Part shown: positions 18,716 to 29,939 of the stretch, one piece after another
How positions within the stretch are numbered: position 1 is the first letter of the stretch
Layout: the number at the start of each line of letters is the position of its first letter
Origin: Polyodon spathula
Lineage: Eukaryota; Chordata; Actinopteri; Acipenseriformes; Polyodontidae
Reading direction: 5' to 3'
NCBI RefSeq assembly: GCF_017654505.1
Contig: NC_054549.1
Span: 434,001 to 498,000 of the forward strand
DNA length: 64,000 nt
The notes under the pieces: model-generated
Database searches by the model: none
What the model saw: only the letters and a program-made list of their open reading frames with translations
What the model was told of the DNA's origin: nothing
Translations under genes and position numbers: made by a program

Positions 18716-21481
18716 ACCATTAAATGTATTTATCTAAATGCTAGAAGTATCAGAAACAAAATTCTAGAACTTGAAGCTACTGCACTAACAGGTAACTATG
18801 ATGTGATAGGTGTTACAGAAACGTGGTTATCTGAGAGTGATGGGGACGAATATAATATTTGTGGGTATACACTGTATAGGAAAGACAGGCAGGACAGAAG
18901 AGGAGGAGGGGTAGCGCTATACATAAGAAACAGTCTTGAAGCCCAGGTGTTAAACCTGGACAAAGAAAATAAAACCGAATCAATATGGGTCAGAATAACG
19001 GACAAAAATTCAAAGGGCATAATAATAGGAGCATGCTATAGACCGCCAGATTCAGACAGTGAGCACAATAATCTGTTATACAATGACATTAGAAATGCGT
19101 GTAGCAAAGGAGAAGCCATACTAATGGGGGATTTCAACTTCCCCCAAATAAAATGGGAAAACCCGGTGGGTAGCGCGAAGGATGAAATAGAAATGGTGGA
19201 AATGACAAATGACTGCTTCCTAACACAATTTGTCAAGGCACCGACTAGAGGGGAGGCATGCCTTGATTTAGTCTTTTCAAATAACGAAGATAGAATAACT
19301 AAAACAGAGGTCAGAGAACCACTGGCAAACTCAGACCACAACATGGTCTCATTTGAAGTGTTTTTTAAATCCCCAAAAGTAATGACTAAAGCTAAGGTTT
19401 ACAATTTTAGAAAAGCAAACTATGAAGGTATGAAACAGAGACTAACAGAAGTAGATTGGAGTAAAATAGAGAAAACACCCACAGAAGAAGGATGGTTGTT
19501 CTTCAAAAATGTAGTACTAGAGGCGCAAAACAATTATATCCCTAAAGTAGACAAATCTAAATGTAAAACTAAATTGCCAAAATGGTTTAATAGATCAATT
19601 AAAAAAAATATTCAGCGAAAAAAGGCACTTTACAGAGCATTAAAAAAGGACCAAAAAGAAAGTACGCAGAAAGAGTACACAGAACTGCAAACGCAAGTCA
19701 AAAAGGAAGTTAGAAAGGCCAAGAGAGAAATAGAAATGAACATTGCTAAGGGAGCTAAAACCAATTCCAAAATGTTTTTCCAATATTACAACAGCAAGAG
19801 AACATTCAAAGAGGAGATTAAATGTTTAAGAGATACAAATGGCAAAATCGTAGATGAAGAAAAAAAAATAGCAAATATATTAAATGATTACTTTTCACAA
19901 GTTTTTACAAAGGAAGATACTGACAACATGCCCCACATGTCATCCAGTTCCTATCCAGTTTTAAATAACTTTAGCATAACTGAGGCAGAAGTGTTAAAGG
20001 GACTAGGAGCTCTTAAAATAAACAAATCCCCTGGGCCGGATGAGATCCTCCCAGTAGTACTCAAAGAAATGAAAGAAGTAATTTACAAACCGCTAACCAA
20101 GATCATGCAGCAGTCTCTTGACACAGGGGTGGTACCGACAGACTGGAAAATTGCAAACGTAATACCGATCCACAAAAAGGGAAACAAAACTGAACCAGGT
20201 AACTACAGACCAGTAAGCCTGACTTCTATTATATGCAAACTTATGGAAACTATAATAAGATCCAAAATGGAAAATTACCTATATGGTAACAGGGTCCTGG
20301 GAGACAGTCAACATGGTTTTAGGAAAGGGAGATCGTGTCTAACTAACTTGCTTGATTTTTTTGAGGATGCAACATCGATAATGGATAATTGCAAAGCATA
20401 TGACATGGTTTATTTAGATTTCCAGAAAGCTTTTGACAAAGTCCCGCACAAAAGATTAATTCTCAAACTGAACGCAGTTGGGATTCAAGGAAACACATGT
20501 ACATGGATTAGGGAGTGGTTAACATGTAGAAAACAGAAAGTACTGATTAGAGGAAAAACCTCAGAATGGAGTGTGGTAACCAGTGGTGTACCACAGGGAT
20601 CAGTATTAGGTCCTCTGCTATTCCTAATCTACATTAATGATTTAGATTCTGGTATAGTAAGCAAACTTGTTAAATTTGCAGACGACACAAAAGTAGGAGG
20701 AGTGGCAAACACTGTTGAAGCAGCAAAGGTCATTCAAAATGATCTAGACAAGATTCAGAACTGGGCAGACACATGGCAAATGACATTTAATAGAGAAAAG
20801 TGTAAGGTACTGCACGCAGGAAATAAAAATGTACATTATAAATATCATATGGGAGATACTGAAATTGGAGAAGGAATCTATGAAAAAGACCTAGGAGTTT
20901 TTGTTGACTCAGAAATGTCTTCATCTAGACAATGTGGGGAAGCTATAAAAAAGGCTAACAAGATGCTCGGATACATTGTGAAAAGTGTTGAATTTAAATC
21001 AACGGAAGTAATGTTAAAACTGTACAATGCACTAGTAAGACCTCATCTTGAATATTGTGTGCAGTTCTGGTCACCTCGCTATAAAAAAGATATTGCTGCT
21101 CTAGAAAGAGTGCAAAGAAGAGCGACCAGAATTATTCCGGGCTTAAAAGGCATGTCATATGCAGACAGGCTAAAAGAATTGAATCTGTTCAGTCTTGAAC
21201 AAAGAAGACTATGTGGCGACCTAATTCAAGCATTCAAAATTCTAAAAGGTATTGACAGTGTCGACCCAAGGGACTTTTTCAGCCTGAAAAAAGAAACAAG
21301 GACCAGGGGTCACAAATGGAGTTTAGAAAAAGGGGCATTCAGAACAGAAAATAGGAGACACTTTTTTACACAGAGAATTGTGAGGGTCTGGAATCAACTC
21401 CCCAGTAATGTTGTTGAAGCTGACACCCTGGGATCCTTCAAGAAGCTGCTTGATGAGATTTTGGGATCAATAAGCTACTAA
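18716..21481 (+). CDS. CR1 ORF2: APE endonuclease-reverse transcriptase, intact frame
   Basis: One uninterrupted frame of about 920 codons, ending TAA at 21481. The endonuclease part starts IKCIYLNARSIRNK near 18722 and shows VTETWLS, GACYRPPDSD, ILMGDFNFPQIKW and the catalytic SDHN block (about 19330). The RT part shows INKSPGPDEI, NYRPVSLTSI, QHGFRKGRSC, YLDFQKAFDKVPH, SGVPQGSVLGP and the catalytic FADD (about 20680). It ends with the CR1-type ERVQRRATRIIPGL and RVWNQLP blocks. The enzyme nicks target DNA and copies LINE RNA there. No early ATG is present in frame: the first open codons overlap the ORF1 stop region, and the first usable non-ATG start I see is GTG at 18803, so the start is uncertain and may depend on termination-reinitiation. 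The intact frame suggests a young copy. Confidence 0.9.
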   Translation, partial: TIKCIYLNARSIRNKILELEATALTGNYDVIGVTETWLSESDGDEYNICGYTLYRKDRQDRRGGGVALYIRNSLEAQVLNLDKENKTESIWVRITDKNSKGIIIGACYRPPDSDSEHNNLLYNDIRNACSKGEAILMGDFNFPQIKWENPVGSAKDEIEMVEMTNDCFLTQFVKAPTRGEACLDLVFSNNEDRITKTEVREPLANSDHNMVSFEVFFKSPKVMTKAKVYNFRKANYEGMKQRLTEVDWSKIEKTPTEEGWLFFKNVVLEAQNNYIPKVDKSKCKTKLPKWFNRSIKKNIQRKKALYRALKKDQKESTQKEYTELQTQVKKEVRKAKREIEMNIAKGAKTNSKMFFQYYNSKRTFKEEIKCLRDTNGKIVDEEKKIANILNDYFSQVFTKEDTDNMPHMSSSSYPVLNNFSITEAEVLKGLGALKINKSPGPDEILPVVLKEMKEVIYKPLTKIMQQSLDTGVVPTDWKIANVIPIHKKGNKTEPGNYRPVSLTSIICKLMETIIRSKMENYLYGNRVLGDSQHGFRKGRSCLTNLLDFFEDATSIMDNCKAYDMVYLDFQKAFDKVPHKRLILKLNAVGIQGNTCTWIREWLTCRKQKVLIRGKTSEWSVVTSGVPQGSVLGPLLFLIYINDLDSGIVSKLVKFADDTKVGGVANTVEAAKVIQNDLDKIQNWADTWQMTFNREKCKVLHAGNKNVHYKYHMGDTEIGEGIYEKDLGVFVDSEMSSSRQCGEAIKKANKMLGYIVKSVEFKSTEVMLKLYNALVRPHLEYCVQFWSPRYKKDIAALERVQRRATRIIPGLKGMSYADRLKELNLFSLEQRRLCGDLIQAFKILKGIDSVDPRDFFSLKKETRTRGHKWSLEKGAFRTENRRHFFTQRIVRVWNQLPSNVVEADTLGSFKKLLDEILGSISY

Positions 21482-21549
21482 CAACCAAACGAGCAAGATG
21501 GGCTGAATGGCCTCCTCTCGTTTGTAAACTTTCTTATGTTCTTATGTTC

Positions 21550-21713
21550 TTATGAAGATAAACGGCACAATGAAGGGTGGGGGGCGGGGACAGGGAGTGA
21601 CTAAATCTTGATTGAGGGTTATAATTGGAGAAAGCCAATATTTTAATCATAGCATGGGCAAAGGGACCAAAGGACACAGCTGGAGATTGAGAGGAGATAT
21701 CTTACCTGATTGA
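21550..21713. repeat. Long direct repeat flanking the CR1 LINE, right copy
   Basis: 164 bp matching 18013-18195, with a shorter G-run. It begins exactly at the LINE 3' end. Confidence 0.88.
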
Positions 21714-21803
21714 GTGGAGACATCTTACCTTCCTCTGAGAGGAGACATCTTAACCTGATTGAGAGGAGATATCTTACCTGATTGAGTGGAGACATCTTAC
21801 CTA
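21690..21803. repeat. Short tandem repeat of GAGANATCTTACCTGATTGA units
   Basis: Four to five irregular copies of a 22-28-bp unit (GAGAGGAGATATCTTACCTG, GTGGAGACATCTTACC). The left insertion junction near 18196-18218 has one similar unit, so slippage here may have contributed to the LINE 5' junction. Confidence 0.75.
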
Positions 21804-24449
21804 TTTTAATATGGAGGTATAGATACTGAAACTCTCTGGCACGTTACATGCATGCTGAAGAGAATTACATTCAGATGTTGGTTTTCATAATAGGATATTT
21901 GCATGAAACACAGTGCATTTCCACAGAAAGTGTGCATCACAGATTAGAAGGATCTATACCAGCTCAGGCTCTTCATTATACACAAAACCTCAAAGTTATG
22001 AACCCCACACTTACTAACAGACAGCTCAAATGAACACGTGAAACCACAAACAGGGCCCTTGGCTTTTGTAAAAGATGTGAAGATCAGATGGAATTCGAGC
22101 AGTTAAACACTGGTCCCGGTTTATTTATTATTATTCCTCTACAGTCTGGGACTGCTGTTGGTGTACAATCCCACAGTGTACAATCCAATCTGCAACCAGA
22201 TGCCAAGGTCAAAGACCTATGGAACTGTGGAACCGCGATTTATTGCTCTCCCTCCAGTATTTACTGCTAGTATAATGAATTCACAGATGCTGATTGACTG
22301 CGGAAGGGTTTTATCTGCAGCAGATCCCTGCGGATTGGAACTGTCAGCCCCCGTTGCAGACTTGCAGAAATCCCTCTAAATCATACAGATGGAGGAACCC
22401 AATCTGTGTCTATATGCAAATGATAGCTAGAGGCTGCAGTAAGACAACAGAGCAGCAGAACAACAAAGCAAAGAGGGTTCTGTGGAGGGAATATTATTTT
22501 GCAAGGGAGAGGAGGATGCAGCAAACAGCACCTATTTTACTTTGCTCAACTTGGAAATAAAAGAGTTCTAGATTAGTTCCCTCTTGTGAAGGCAATTGTG
22601 TGCATTAACCAGTCGAAAAGTGAATATGAAATGACATTATTATTGTGTGAGAAAAGTTGCCTCTGCAGCCTTTGCACTGGACTCTCATTGAGTAACTTTC
22701 TCCCTCAGAACATCTCCAATTATCTTGCTGGGTTTTCCACACATGTATCATATACTGACCCATTTAACATTACTGCAGATGATGTATTCTCTGGAAAGCA
22801 TTTAGAGATTTCAGGGCTGCGATATTTAAATCCATCTCTGTTTAGATCAATCAAATAGATCCCAGTCTTATAAAAGAATAGAGAATTATTCATGGGTTTG
22901 ATGTGCTTTCAGAGCTGAAAATGTTCAGTTGAATCATATATAATTGCGTTATAATCGTTGACTCAAAATAAGCAGATCATTTGCTGATTTATTTCTAAAT
23001 AGAAAGCAGAAACAAGTGAAGGCATTGGAACAAATGCTGATAAATGTTGTTTTCCTGAGTGCTGGCTGTTGCTGGAGAGGCAGGTGTACAGATAGTTGGA
23101 TGCTGTACACTTGAAGGGCTCCCCAAATGTTAAACATGTACCAGCTGGAGCTTCATTCTGCTGCAGCCCTACAAACATACACAACCTGACTGGGTACTAG
23201 TGAAGAACCACCACATGGACTACAGACCCTTGCTTTTGAGGCTTAAGGTTTAATACATTGTAAGTACATGCATTTTCACACACAGTATTAATTTACAGTG
23301 GTTTATAATATATTCAAAAGTAACACTTAGGTGATGTTATGTAAAGAAAATGTACACTTGAAGCTATATTCACCGGAGACCAAGAAAACCAAAACACAAC
23401 AAAGGAAATTTCCTTCGATATACACTTTGAAACATACCTACCACAGGTAGGAGACACTCACACTAGAGACATGATATTGGCATTGCAGTGTTTGATGTTC
23501 ATTTAGCCAGCTGTATAAAAAGTAATGGAATCTGTATACATTGTGGTAAAATGTGGGGTCGAGCTATAGAGGGGAGCTATATAGGATAGCAGGTAACATG
23601 GAGCCTATACCCTCTATAACCACTGAATAAGACACTGTAGTCCAATAGCCCTAAGGACAGAGTAAAAAACACATTTCCCAGCAGGCTTTGCGAGTCCCAG
23701 GGAATCCAAACCCCTGTGGTTTATGGGAAGGTACATGTAAAGACCCTGAATACGCTGCTGGCGGTCTGTGTTAAGGCTAAGGCTATGGAGTGTAGCAGAG
23801 AGACTGACTGAGCGGAGGTCATAAACAAAGTATTATTAAATCTGTGCATTTAATATTAGAATTGGGTTCAACAAGAAAACAGTTTAGCTGCTTGGTTACT
23901 AGTCACCAATTTACTGTTTAGTTAGTACTCTGTGAGGTAGTTAGGATTTTATTTAGTTTTGTTTATTTTGGGATTCAACTAGCACGCATCCTCTGAACAA
24001 AGAGAGTTGTATACAAATAAACATACAGGTAGAACCCAGATAAACGGTGGTAATGAAGACACATTGTCGCAACATATTATAAGACATTCTAAATACATGA
24101 CTTTAGGTTTGGTTCCCTTTCAAGTATGAAATGTAACTATTTTCAAGTGGATATTTACCTCCTAATGACCTGAAACCTGAACAAAATATATCAAAGCTGC
24201 TTACACAGCCTGTGACGCTGTCATGGCCCGTCCCTGATGGCACCAAATGACAGAGCTCACAGATCTCAGTGTCATTTTTCCTTTCAAGAACTGATCTGAC
24301 AGGAGTGCCTATTCAGATAAATTCTTGTTACTTTTTCTGCTATATATTTTTGGATTTATTGTGTTTTTACACAACATATATTTGAATTTTAAAATAATCG
24401 CTGTATTAGTTTTACTAATTATGGGTATATGGCACTACAGCCTGTTGTT
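21804..24449. other. No recognisable feature over 2.6 kb
   Basis: Unique-looking sequence with no transposon motif, tandem array or exon I can support. Short ORFs at 21848-22858 have no domain pattern. Confidence 0.5.
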
Positions 24450-24639
24450 TGTTATGTCCCGTTGTGGCCTTGTGCCCCTCGTGAAGCCGGCGGCTTGAGT
24501 CGCCGCTTCCCAGGGATCAAGCTACGTACGTCGGCTGACTTTGTGCTTTTTTTTTCACCCAAAATTGCGAGGCGGTTTGCTTAATTAAAGCAATTGTTAT
24601 TACTGTATTTTGTATGAGAGAAATGTTTTTCTTTTCTCA

Positions 24640-25660
24640 TGTATTTTTCTGTAATTTCAGGAACTAAGCGCAGGGCTGTCTGCAACGTGTGCTGCGGTGA
24701 GAGGACCAGGAGGCTGCTTTGTGGTTGCTTGCAATCTTTACCACAGCATCCTGATGCCGTTTTGGTGGCAGCTTTTGCATCACCATTACATGGGCTGCTA
24801 GTTCATTCTAACAGGCAGGCTTCACTCAGTAGCTTATACAGATGGGCATCCCTGTACAGTGCTACCCTCGGTAACTGTGAACTGGTGGACCTGTATTGTC
24901 CTGGTACCATGGTCATCGACCTGCTCTGGTCCGTTCCAGCCCGGTACTACAGTCTCCAAACCGGTATCAAACCGACCCAGTACCTCCCAGTGCCGTCCCG
25001 GTTCCTACCCAGTACAGTACCATACCGAACCGGTGATAAACACCAAACCGACCTTGTACCGTCCTGATTCCGACCCGCTGCTGACCGGCGCTTACTTCCC
25101 TGGTCTGGTACCAAGCCGGTCTTGTCTTGCACAGCCCTGCTGCTCCGCTGCTCTCTATAATCAGACTGAGGCAGCGCCTGTACATTCTTACTCTACGGTG
25201 CATTGCTTCTTGCATCATGCCTGGGTTTATCACTGCGACACATGCAAGGTCAGTCTGCCTGGTGAAGACAAGCACAGCAGATGCTCTTCCTGCCTGGGGC
25301 CAGAGCATGCAAAGGAGGCCCTGGTGAACTGTAGTTTCTGCGGGTTTTGCGGGAATTTCTCTAAGTGCACGCTGGAGAAACATCTCTTCCGCAGCTCTCC
25401 AGAGCACTCTGCGCCCCTCACTCCTGCACAGCATTCTTCCCCATCACCCTCTGGTAGAGAAGTGGCTGCATACTCATTCCATAGCTCTGTGCCAAGAGAT
25501 ATCGGCCGATGTAACCGGGAAAGTAGCCCACTCTGGAGGCTGTCTTCACAGGCTTCCTAATCCTCCTCTGCCTCTCCTTCTCCCAAGGAAGAAGTGTCGC
25601 TGTTCCAAGCGATCTAAGGAGGAAGAGCAGATGGAGAAGCAGTTCACCATCAAGGAAGTT
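24640..25660 (+). pseudogene. DIRS/Ngaro-type gag-like remnant
   Basis: The plus frame 24859-25560 contains a Cys/His segment CDTCKVSLPGEDKHSRCSSC followed by LGPEHAKEALVNCSFCGFC. This matches the C..C..LP..D.H..C..CLG.EHA..AL..C..C layout that I associate with DIRS/Ngaro ORF1. A basic stretch (KKKCRCSKRSKEEE, about 25588-25625) follows in a shifted frame. The upstream third (24890-25110) is unusually rich in GGTACC/CCGGTA words encoding Pro/Thr/Val-rich sequence. No start or full frame survives. The family call is from memory of the motif layout. Confidence 0.5.
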
Positions 25661-25869
25661 ACTGCATGGACATTTGGCGCCGCTTGCCTCACCTTTCACA
25701 CAGTGAATGGAGATGCCTGGCACACAGTGAATGGCAGGCAGGATTAATGAAAGTATTGCGTCAGCTACAAGCTCATTAATACCCCTTGTTATTATTAGCA
25801 CCACATTCAAATGCACAATATAATGGAAATCAATAGGGAGAAGCTGCTGATAATATCACTTGAGTTATT
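25661..25869. other. No recognisable feature
   Basis: A tandem pair (ACACAGTGAATGG...ATGCCTGGC, near 25696-25740) is the only structure noted. Confidence 0.4.
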
Positions 25870-26070
25870 CAGTCTGGACAATCTTGCATTAAATAACCAC
25901 CTTTATTAGAATACAAAATCTTACAGATTTCCAAAAACATTGAACTATGGTTGAAGAAAAATAAGTAGAGTAAAAATAGTTGGAGCACAGTCACATCTTG
26001 GAGCATCCCAGTGCTGCCTGCTAAAAACACCAATCAAATAATAAATCTATGTGACGTGTTCATCCTGGTG
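25870..26070 (-). repeat. Dispersed repeat 'A', copy 2
   Basis: Reverse-complement match to 16710-16925 over about 200 bp. The imperfect palindrome GTTCATCCTGGTGAAC at its right edge (about 26058-26073) recurs near 26186-26201. Confidence 0.75.
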
Positions 26071-26111
26071 AACAAAATATAAAATATATAAGGCAGAGGA
26101 GTAGCTGTAAA

Positions 26112-26130
26112 CCCCCCCCCCCCCCCCCCC
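26112..26130. repeat. Poly-C run (19 C)
   Basis: Homopolymer tract, followed by AAAGG. Confidence 0.95.
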
Positions 26131-26568
26131 AAAGGAAAGGCTGAGAGATTTGGAGAATCAATAGTTGCTAATAATTGGTGCAATGCATTCATCCTGGTGA
26201 ACAAAAAACAAGTTGTCAAAAGCAAAAATTAAAATTGAAATATATGTAAATACACACAATTATGACCACTTACATCGCCTCACACATTTTATTGAAATGC
26301 ACACAAAAGTTTGTATAAAAAGTATAGTGAACTTCCAAAAAAACATGAAGGAAGGGTAGAAAACACCCCTTCCTTCATAATCAAATCTCCTAAAGAATGA
26401 TCTCTCTGAGGATCGAACATAGTGGACCTGCAATTTAAAACCCTGAAGAAAGCTCACAGGCACATGATGTTTGTATAACTATCGAAACAGCCACCTCCAA
26501 GCGGTGACAAGAAACAAGGTAACATTTTTTTAATTGAAATACTTTGGGAATTTCTTTTTATAAGCAAT

Positions 26569-27140
26569 TTATAAGTAAGCAAATTGCAGGATTATTAAAC
26601 ACATTAGGGGCATTAGGATTAAGACATCTAAAATGGAACTGAACCCCAGCCAGCAACCATCGAATGGAAGATAATTGCAAACCGCTGACCAAAAAGAAAC
26701 ATATTGACTCCACGCTACATCATAAGCTTTTAAAGTCGACTCTGCCAAGACTGATCTCATTTAATACTTGGCAGTCTGAGAGAGATCTGAAATAAAGCCT
26801 ACTGGTTAGTCTAACATGAATTTGTTAAACGAGGGGCATGCAATACCTTGAGATTCTGCATCAGGACACAATTGATTCATGAAAACGACAGCTAGATAAA
26901 GCATCAGCACTGTTGTTTAGTAACCTGTGGATGGTGTGATTCCCAATGAGACTTAACCATGCAAGACGTCTCAGAAATCTCATGATTGGGGAAGGAGATC
27001 TTATTAATGACATCAGCTGTTGCCATGTTGTCGCAATGCACTTGTATCCACTTCCTTTCCCATGAATGGGCCCATATATACAGTGCTTTGAGACACCACT
27101 GAATAAAAATGCAAATAAATAAATACAAATATATATATAC
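26569..27140 (-). pseudogene. DIRS/Ngaro-type pol fragment: RNase H and recombinase start
   Basis: On the minus strand the frame 27128-26904 contains WIQVHCDNMATADVINK, the catalytic-Asp block of DIRS/Ngaro RNase H (typically CDN..V..IN). The frame 26760-26569 contains LAESTLKAYDVAWSQYVSFW, which looks like the N-terminal core-binding start of a tyrosine recombinase (S-T-..AY..AW..F..FC). The order RNase H then recombinase is as in DIRS-like elements. Frames are short and broken. An inverted relative lies at 50020-50190. Confidence 0.6.
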
Positions 27141-28173
27141 CTTGCTACCTGAGCCTCTTTTTACTACCTGGGTATCGATTATTCATTTGAGAATTTAAAG
27201 AAAATGTAGAAAATATGACAATGCAGTTGTAAGCGTGGGTCTCTCGCTGTCATAATAAAGGCAACATTAAAACAAGCTTTGCATTCAGCATTTTCTTAAA
27301 TGACAGGATCTCAAGGTTTTACAGAAAGCCATCGACACAGCAACAAGTACACCTCAATAATAATACTGCAGCGACTATTCTTCTCAGGAACTAAATCGGA
27401 AAGAAAACAACATAGCATCCTGTTGGATTTACATCATTGATAACTGTGATCCAATTAATAATAATAACGTGTGGCTTCCAATACAGAATGCTTTCAATCA
27501 ATCAGTCTTTATTTGATATAGTGCCTTTCATAGTGGACCACCATCACAAACCGCTTTACAAGATACAGTAAAAGAACAAAGCATAATACATTAAATACAA
27601 GGCTAGGGTGGAAAAAGAATTCTAAAACATTGTGGATACGAGAAAAAAAAGTAGCAACAACACAACCGATATGAGGCTTAAAGAGCATGGAAAGCAAGAG
27701 AGAGCACGTGAGTCTTGAGAGCTGATTTAAAGCGAGCGACGGTGAGAGCAAAGCTGGGAGAGAGTTATTGTGCAGATATAGCTTCTTACAAAAAAGATCA
27801 AATAAGTAGCGTTCATTTAAAAAGAAATAAACACAAAAATAAAGTACTGTGAGCATGTACTCCAGAAAAGCATACACACTCCAAAAAGCGTAAGAGAAGC
27901 ACATCACTCACACACTTACGAAACACTGACCGGTTTTATTTTGGGTTAAATAAAAACATTTGTGGAGCACATTAAGTAAGTGTGCTTCCTCCTTTGAATG
28001 AAATATTTTCTTGGCAGAGTTGAAAATTCAGTTTTCTCCTGGTTGGTAAAGAAATTCCACACAATGCTTGGATGTTTTAAACCAACAACAACAAGGATAT
28101 GGCCAATAGCTGTTGCAAGAATCCTACAGCATGAAGTGCATTTAACATTAATAACTGTATTCAAACTGAGATG

Positions 28174-28175
<2 letters not shown>
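27141..28175. other. Mostly unannotated; LINE/SINE-like 3' end at 27495-27800
   Basis: The stretch near 27495-27570 (GTCTTTATTTGATATAGTGCC, GGACCACCATCACAAACCGC) reads, on the minus strand, like the common fish retroposon 3' end in which a CACTATGAAAGGC-type sequence precedes an A/T-rich tail. The following 230 bp keep a repeat-like look. I cannot name the family. The rest shows nothing. Confidence 0.4.

Positions 28176-28236
<61 letters not shown>
28176..28236. repeat. (TTA)n microsatellite
   Basis: About 60 bp of uninterrupted TTA repeat. Confidence 0.95.
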
Positions 28237-28339
28237 TCAATGTTTGCAGTACTTAAAAAGTCTACAGATCTGAAGGGACTTAATGTATGTGTACTGTATA
28301 GTATTTAAATATACATCATGCACTGAAACATTAATATAT

Positions 28340-29514
28340 GTGTGGTTTTTTTTTTTTCAATCATTACCCAATTATGGGTATGCAGATATTTGTCACGGCG
28401 GGTACCGGGGTCCAGATTTTCTACCCATACCGACCTCCAATATATATTTAGCAAGAGACGACGACTGGATAAAATTCGAGGAGAGCTGTGGATTTTTCGG
28501 ATTCAGATACAGAACGAATCTCTGAAGGCCAGGAGTCCACAAACTACTGTCCATTGAAGTAACCATGGAAACTCACAAAGGAAGTTACATCAGTAAAACA
28601 CTGAAGAGGGGATCAAAGTGATTGTAAAAAAACAAAAAGGAAAAAAAAGTCATTCCAGTGATTTAAAAACACAGACCAAAAGCGAAGACGTTGACCCCTA
28701 GTCCAAGGTTATTGCTGACTGTAGGGAAGCTGTAGATTGTATTTTATCTAATAATCTTGCAATGAATGACCGACCTTGTGGAATTATACACATTGCGAGT
28801 GTAAATGCCAAGAAGAGAAAGCAGATCTCGTTTAAAGTGTCTTGAAAGGAGTACTGACTGAATATTTCTCTAATACGATACAGTCTGTCTTGTGGTAGAT
28901 GCGCTAGCAAGTTCAAAATTATTCAAAGGACCTCGAGAGAGGCAGCAGGCCCTAAGGTTTTCTCATCTGACAGTGGAGCTCCCAGATCGTTTAAAGTATT
29001 TTTTAGAGCTGTAATGCTTGTAGCAACGAGCGACCCTGGAAAGTCTATCACTGAAAAATCGTCGAGCAAATGAACGAAAGGCAGTCAGATTATTTACAGT
29101 ACTATGATCCAGCACAGCGTTTCTGAAAGAGAACCGAAAGCGAGTCTTACAGCAAAAAGTATTTTGATTTCAATTTAATACCAGCAAGATGTCATTGAGA
29201 AGGATGAAGCGCCATAACTTTAAAAGCATCAGTAATGCCTTGTTTTGCCAACCGTGCTCCTCTTTCTGCAATTTGGATCATGTGAATAGCGTCATGTATT
29301 TTTGCATGTGCAAAGAGAATTGATTGGAGGTAATAAGACTATAATGCTCGCTTCACTGCCACCGTGCGGAGCTGACAAATTATGATTAGCAGTTTTTTTC
29401 CAGAATATTTTTGGGTGGCTTCTCTGATAGGATTTCTTTAGAGTGAAGCTCATCTTCAGTACAGGGTCGCTAATTGCAAATTGAAGATTTCGACTACAGT
29501 GAGAGCTTTCGGTT
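28340..29514. other. No recognisable feature
   Basis: An ORF at 28283-28525 reads through a GGGTACCGGGGTCCAGATTT stretch, but I recognise no domain. The remainder has no supported element. Confidence 0.45.
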
Positions 29515-29700
29515 AAGGAATGCAGACCTGCCTGGAAGCCTTGGCTTAATCCAGAAATCAAATTCAAAATTGTTAATTTACAAGGCCCTGAGTGGATTAG
29601 CACCTAGTTATTTGCAGGAATTACTGGCCTCGTATCTTCCAAACCGCACTCTGAGATCACAGGATGCGGGGCTGGTGGTTATGGATGGGATTAATTCCTG
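29515..29700 (+). mobile_element. L2-type LINE fragment
   Basis: The plus strand encodes KLLIYKALSGLAPSYLQELL at about 29565-29625 and then a LRSQDAGLVV block. This is the same C-terminal RT region as at 530-620. It is truncated at both ends and cut at the right by LTR sequence. Confidence 0.75.
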
Positions 29701-29701
29701 T

Positions 29702-29939
29702 CTGTGGCAAAGTGTTTGATTGTGTACAGGTGCAGGAGTGATGTAGTATGTTATGAAACAAACAAGGAGAGTTGTAATCCAGTTGGAAATATTTTTTTAT
29801 TTATATCCAGGTGTGAAATAATAAGACATGAGCAATGCACAACAATGTGTATTGCAAGGCGTAAATAACAACAAGTTACAATCCCAAATAATAAACACAA
29901 AATATCCGCCCCACAATAATACTAACACAGTCACCAGTC
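29702..29939 (-). repeat. Partial LTR, Gmr1-related
   Basis: Begins TGTGGCAAAGTG, with the ATCCAGGTGTG, GCACAACAATGTGTATTGCA and CACAGTCACCAGTC blocks of the 1840 family. It stops exactly where that family's conserved CGGTCACCAGTCCTG block is reached, and CR1 sequence begins at 29940. Confidence 0.8.

Larger units (their letters stand above)
18219..21549 (+). mobile_element. CR1-clade LINE, 5'-truncated, with intact ORF2
   Basis: A non-LTR retrotransposon whose copy begins within ORF1 (about 18219), carries a complete endonuclease-RT ORF, and ends in a short 3' UTR with GGGCTGAATGGCCTCCTCTCG and the terminal tandem octamer TTCTTATG. CR1 elements end in octamer repeats of this kind. The last octamer overlaps TTATG at the start of the flanking direct repeat, a microhomology expected from target-primed reverse transcription. 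Several other partial copies occur in this window (16924, 29940, 35027, 50289, 57868). Confidence 0.93.

Noticed and set aside
22088..22858. Cluster of short plus-strand ORFs as exons
   Set aside because: No conserved motif and no convincing splice sites could be matched to a protein.
26435..26500. Possible hammerhead ribozyme (CTGAAGA ... CGAAAC)
   Set aside because: The core words are present, but the bases between them do not form a stem II, so the fold fails.
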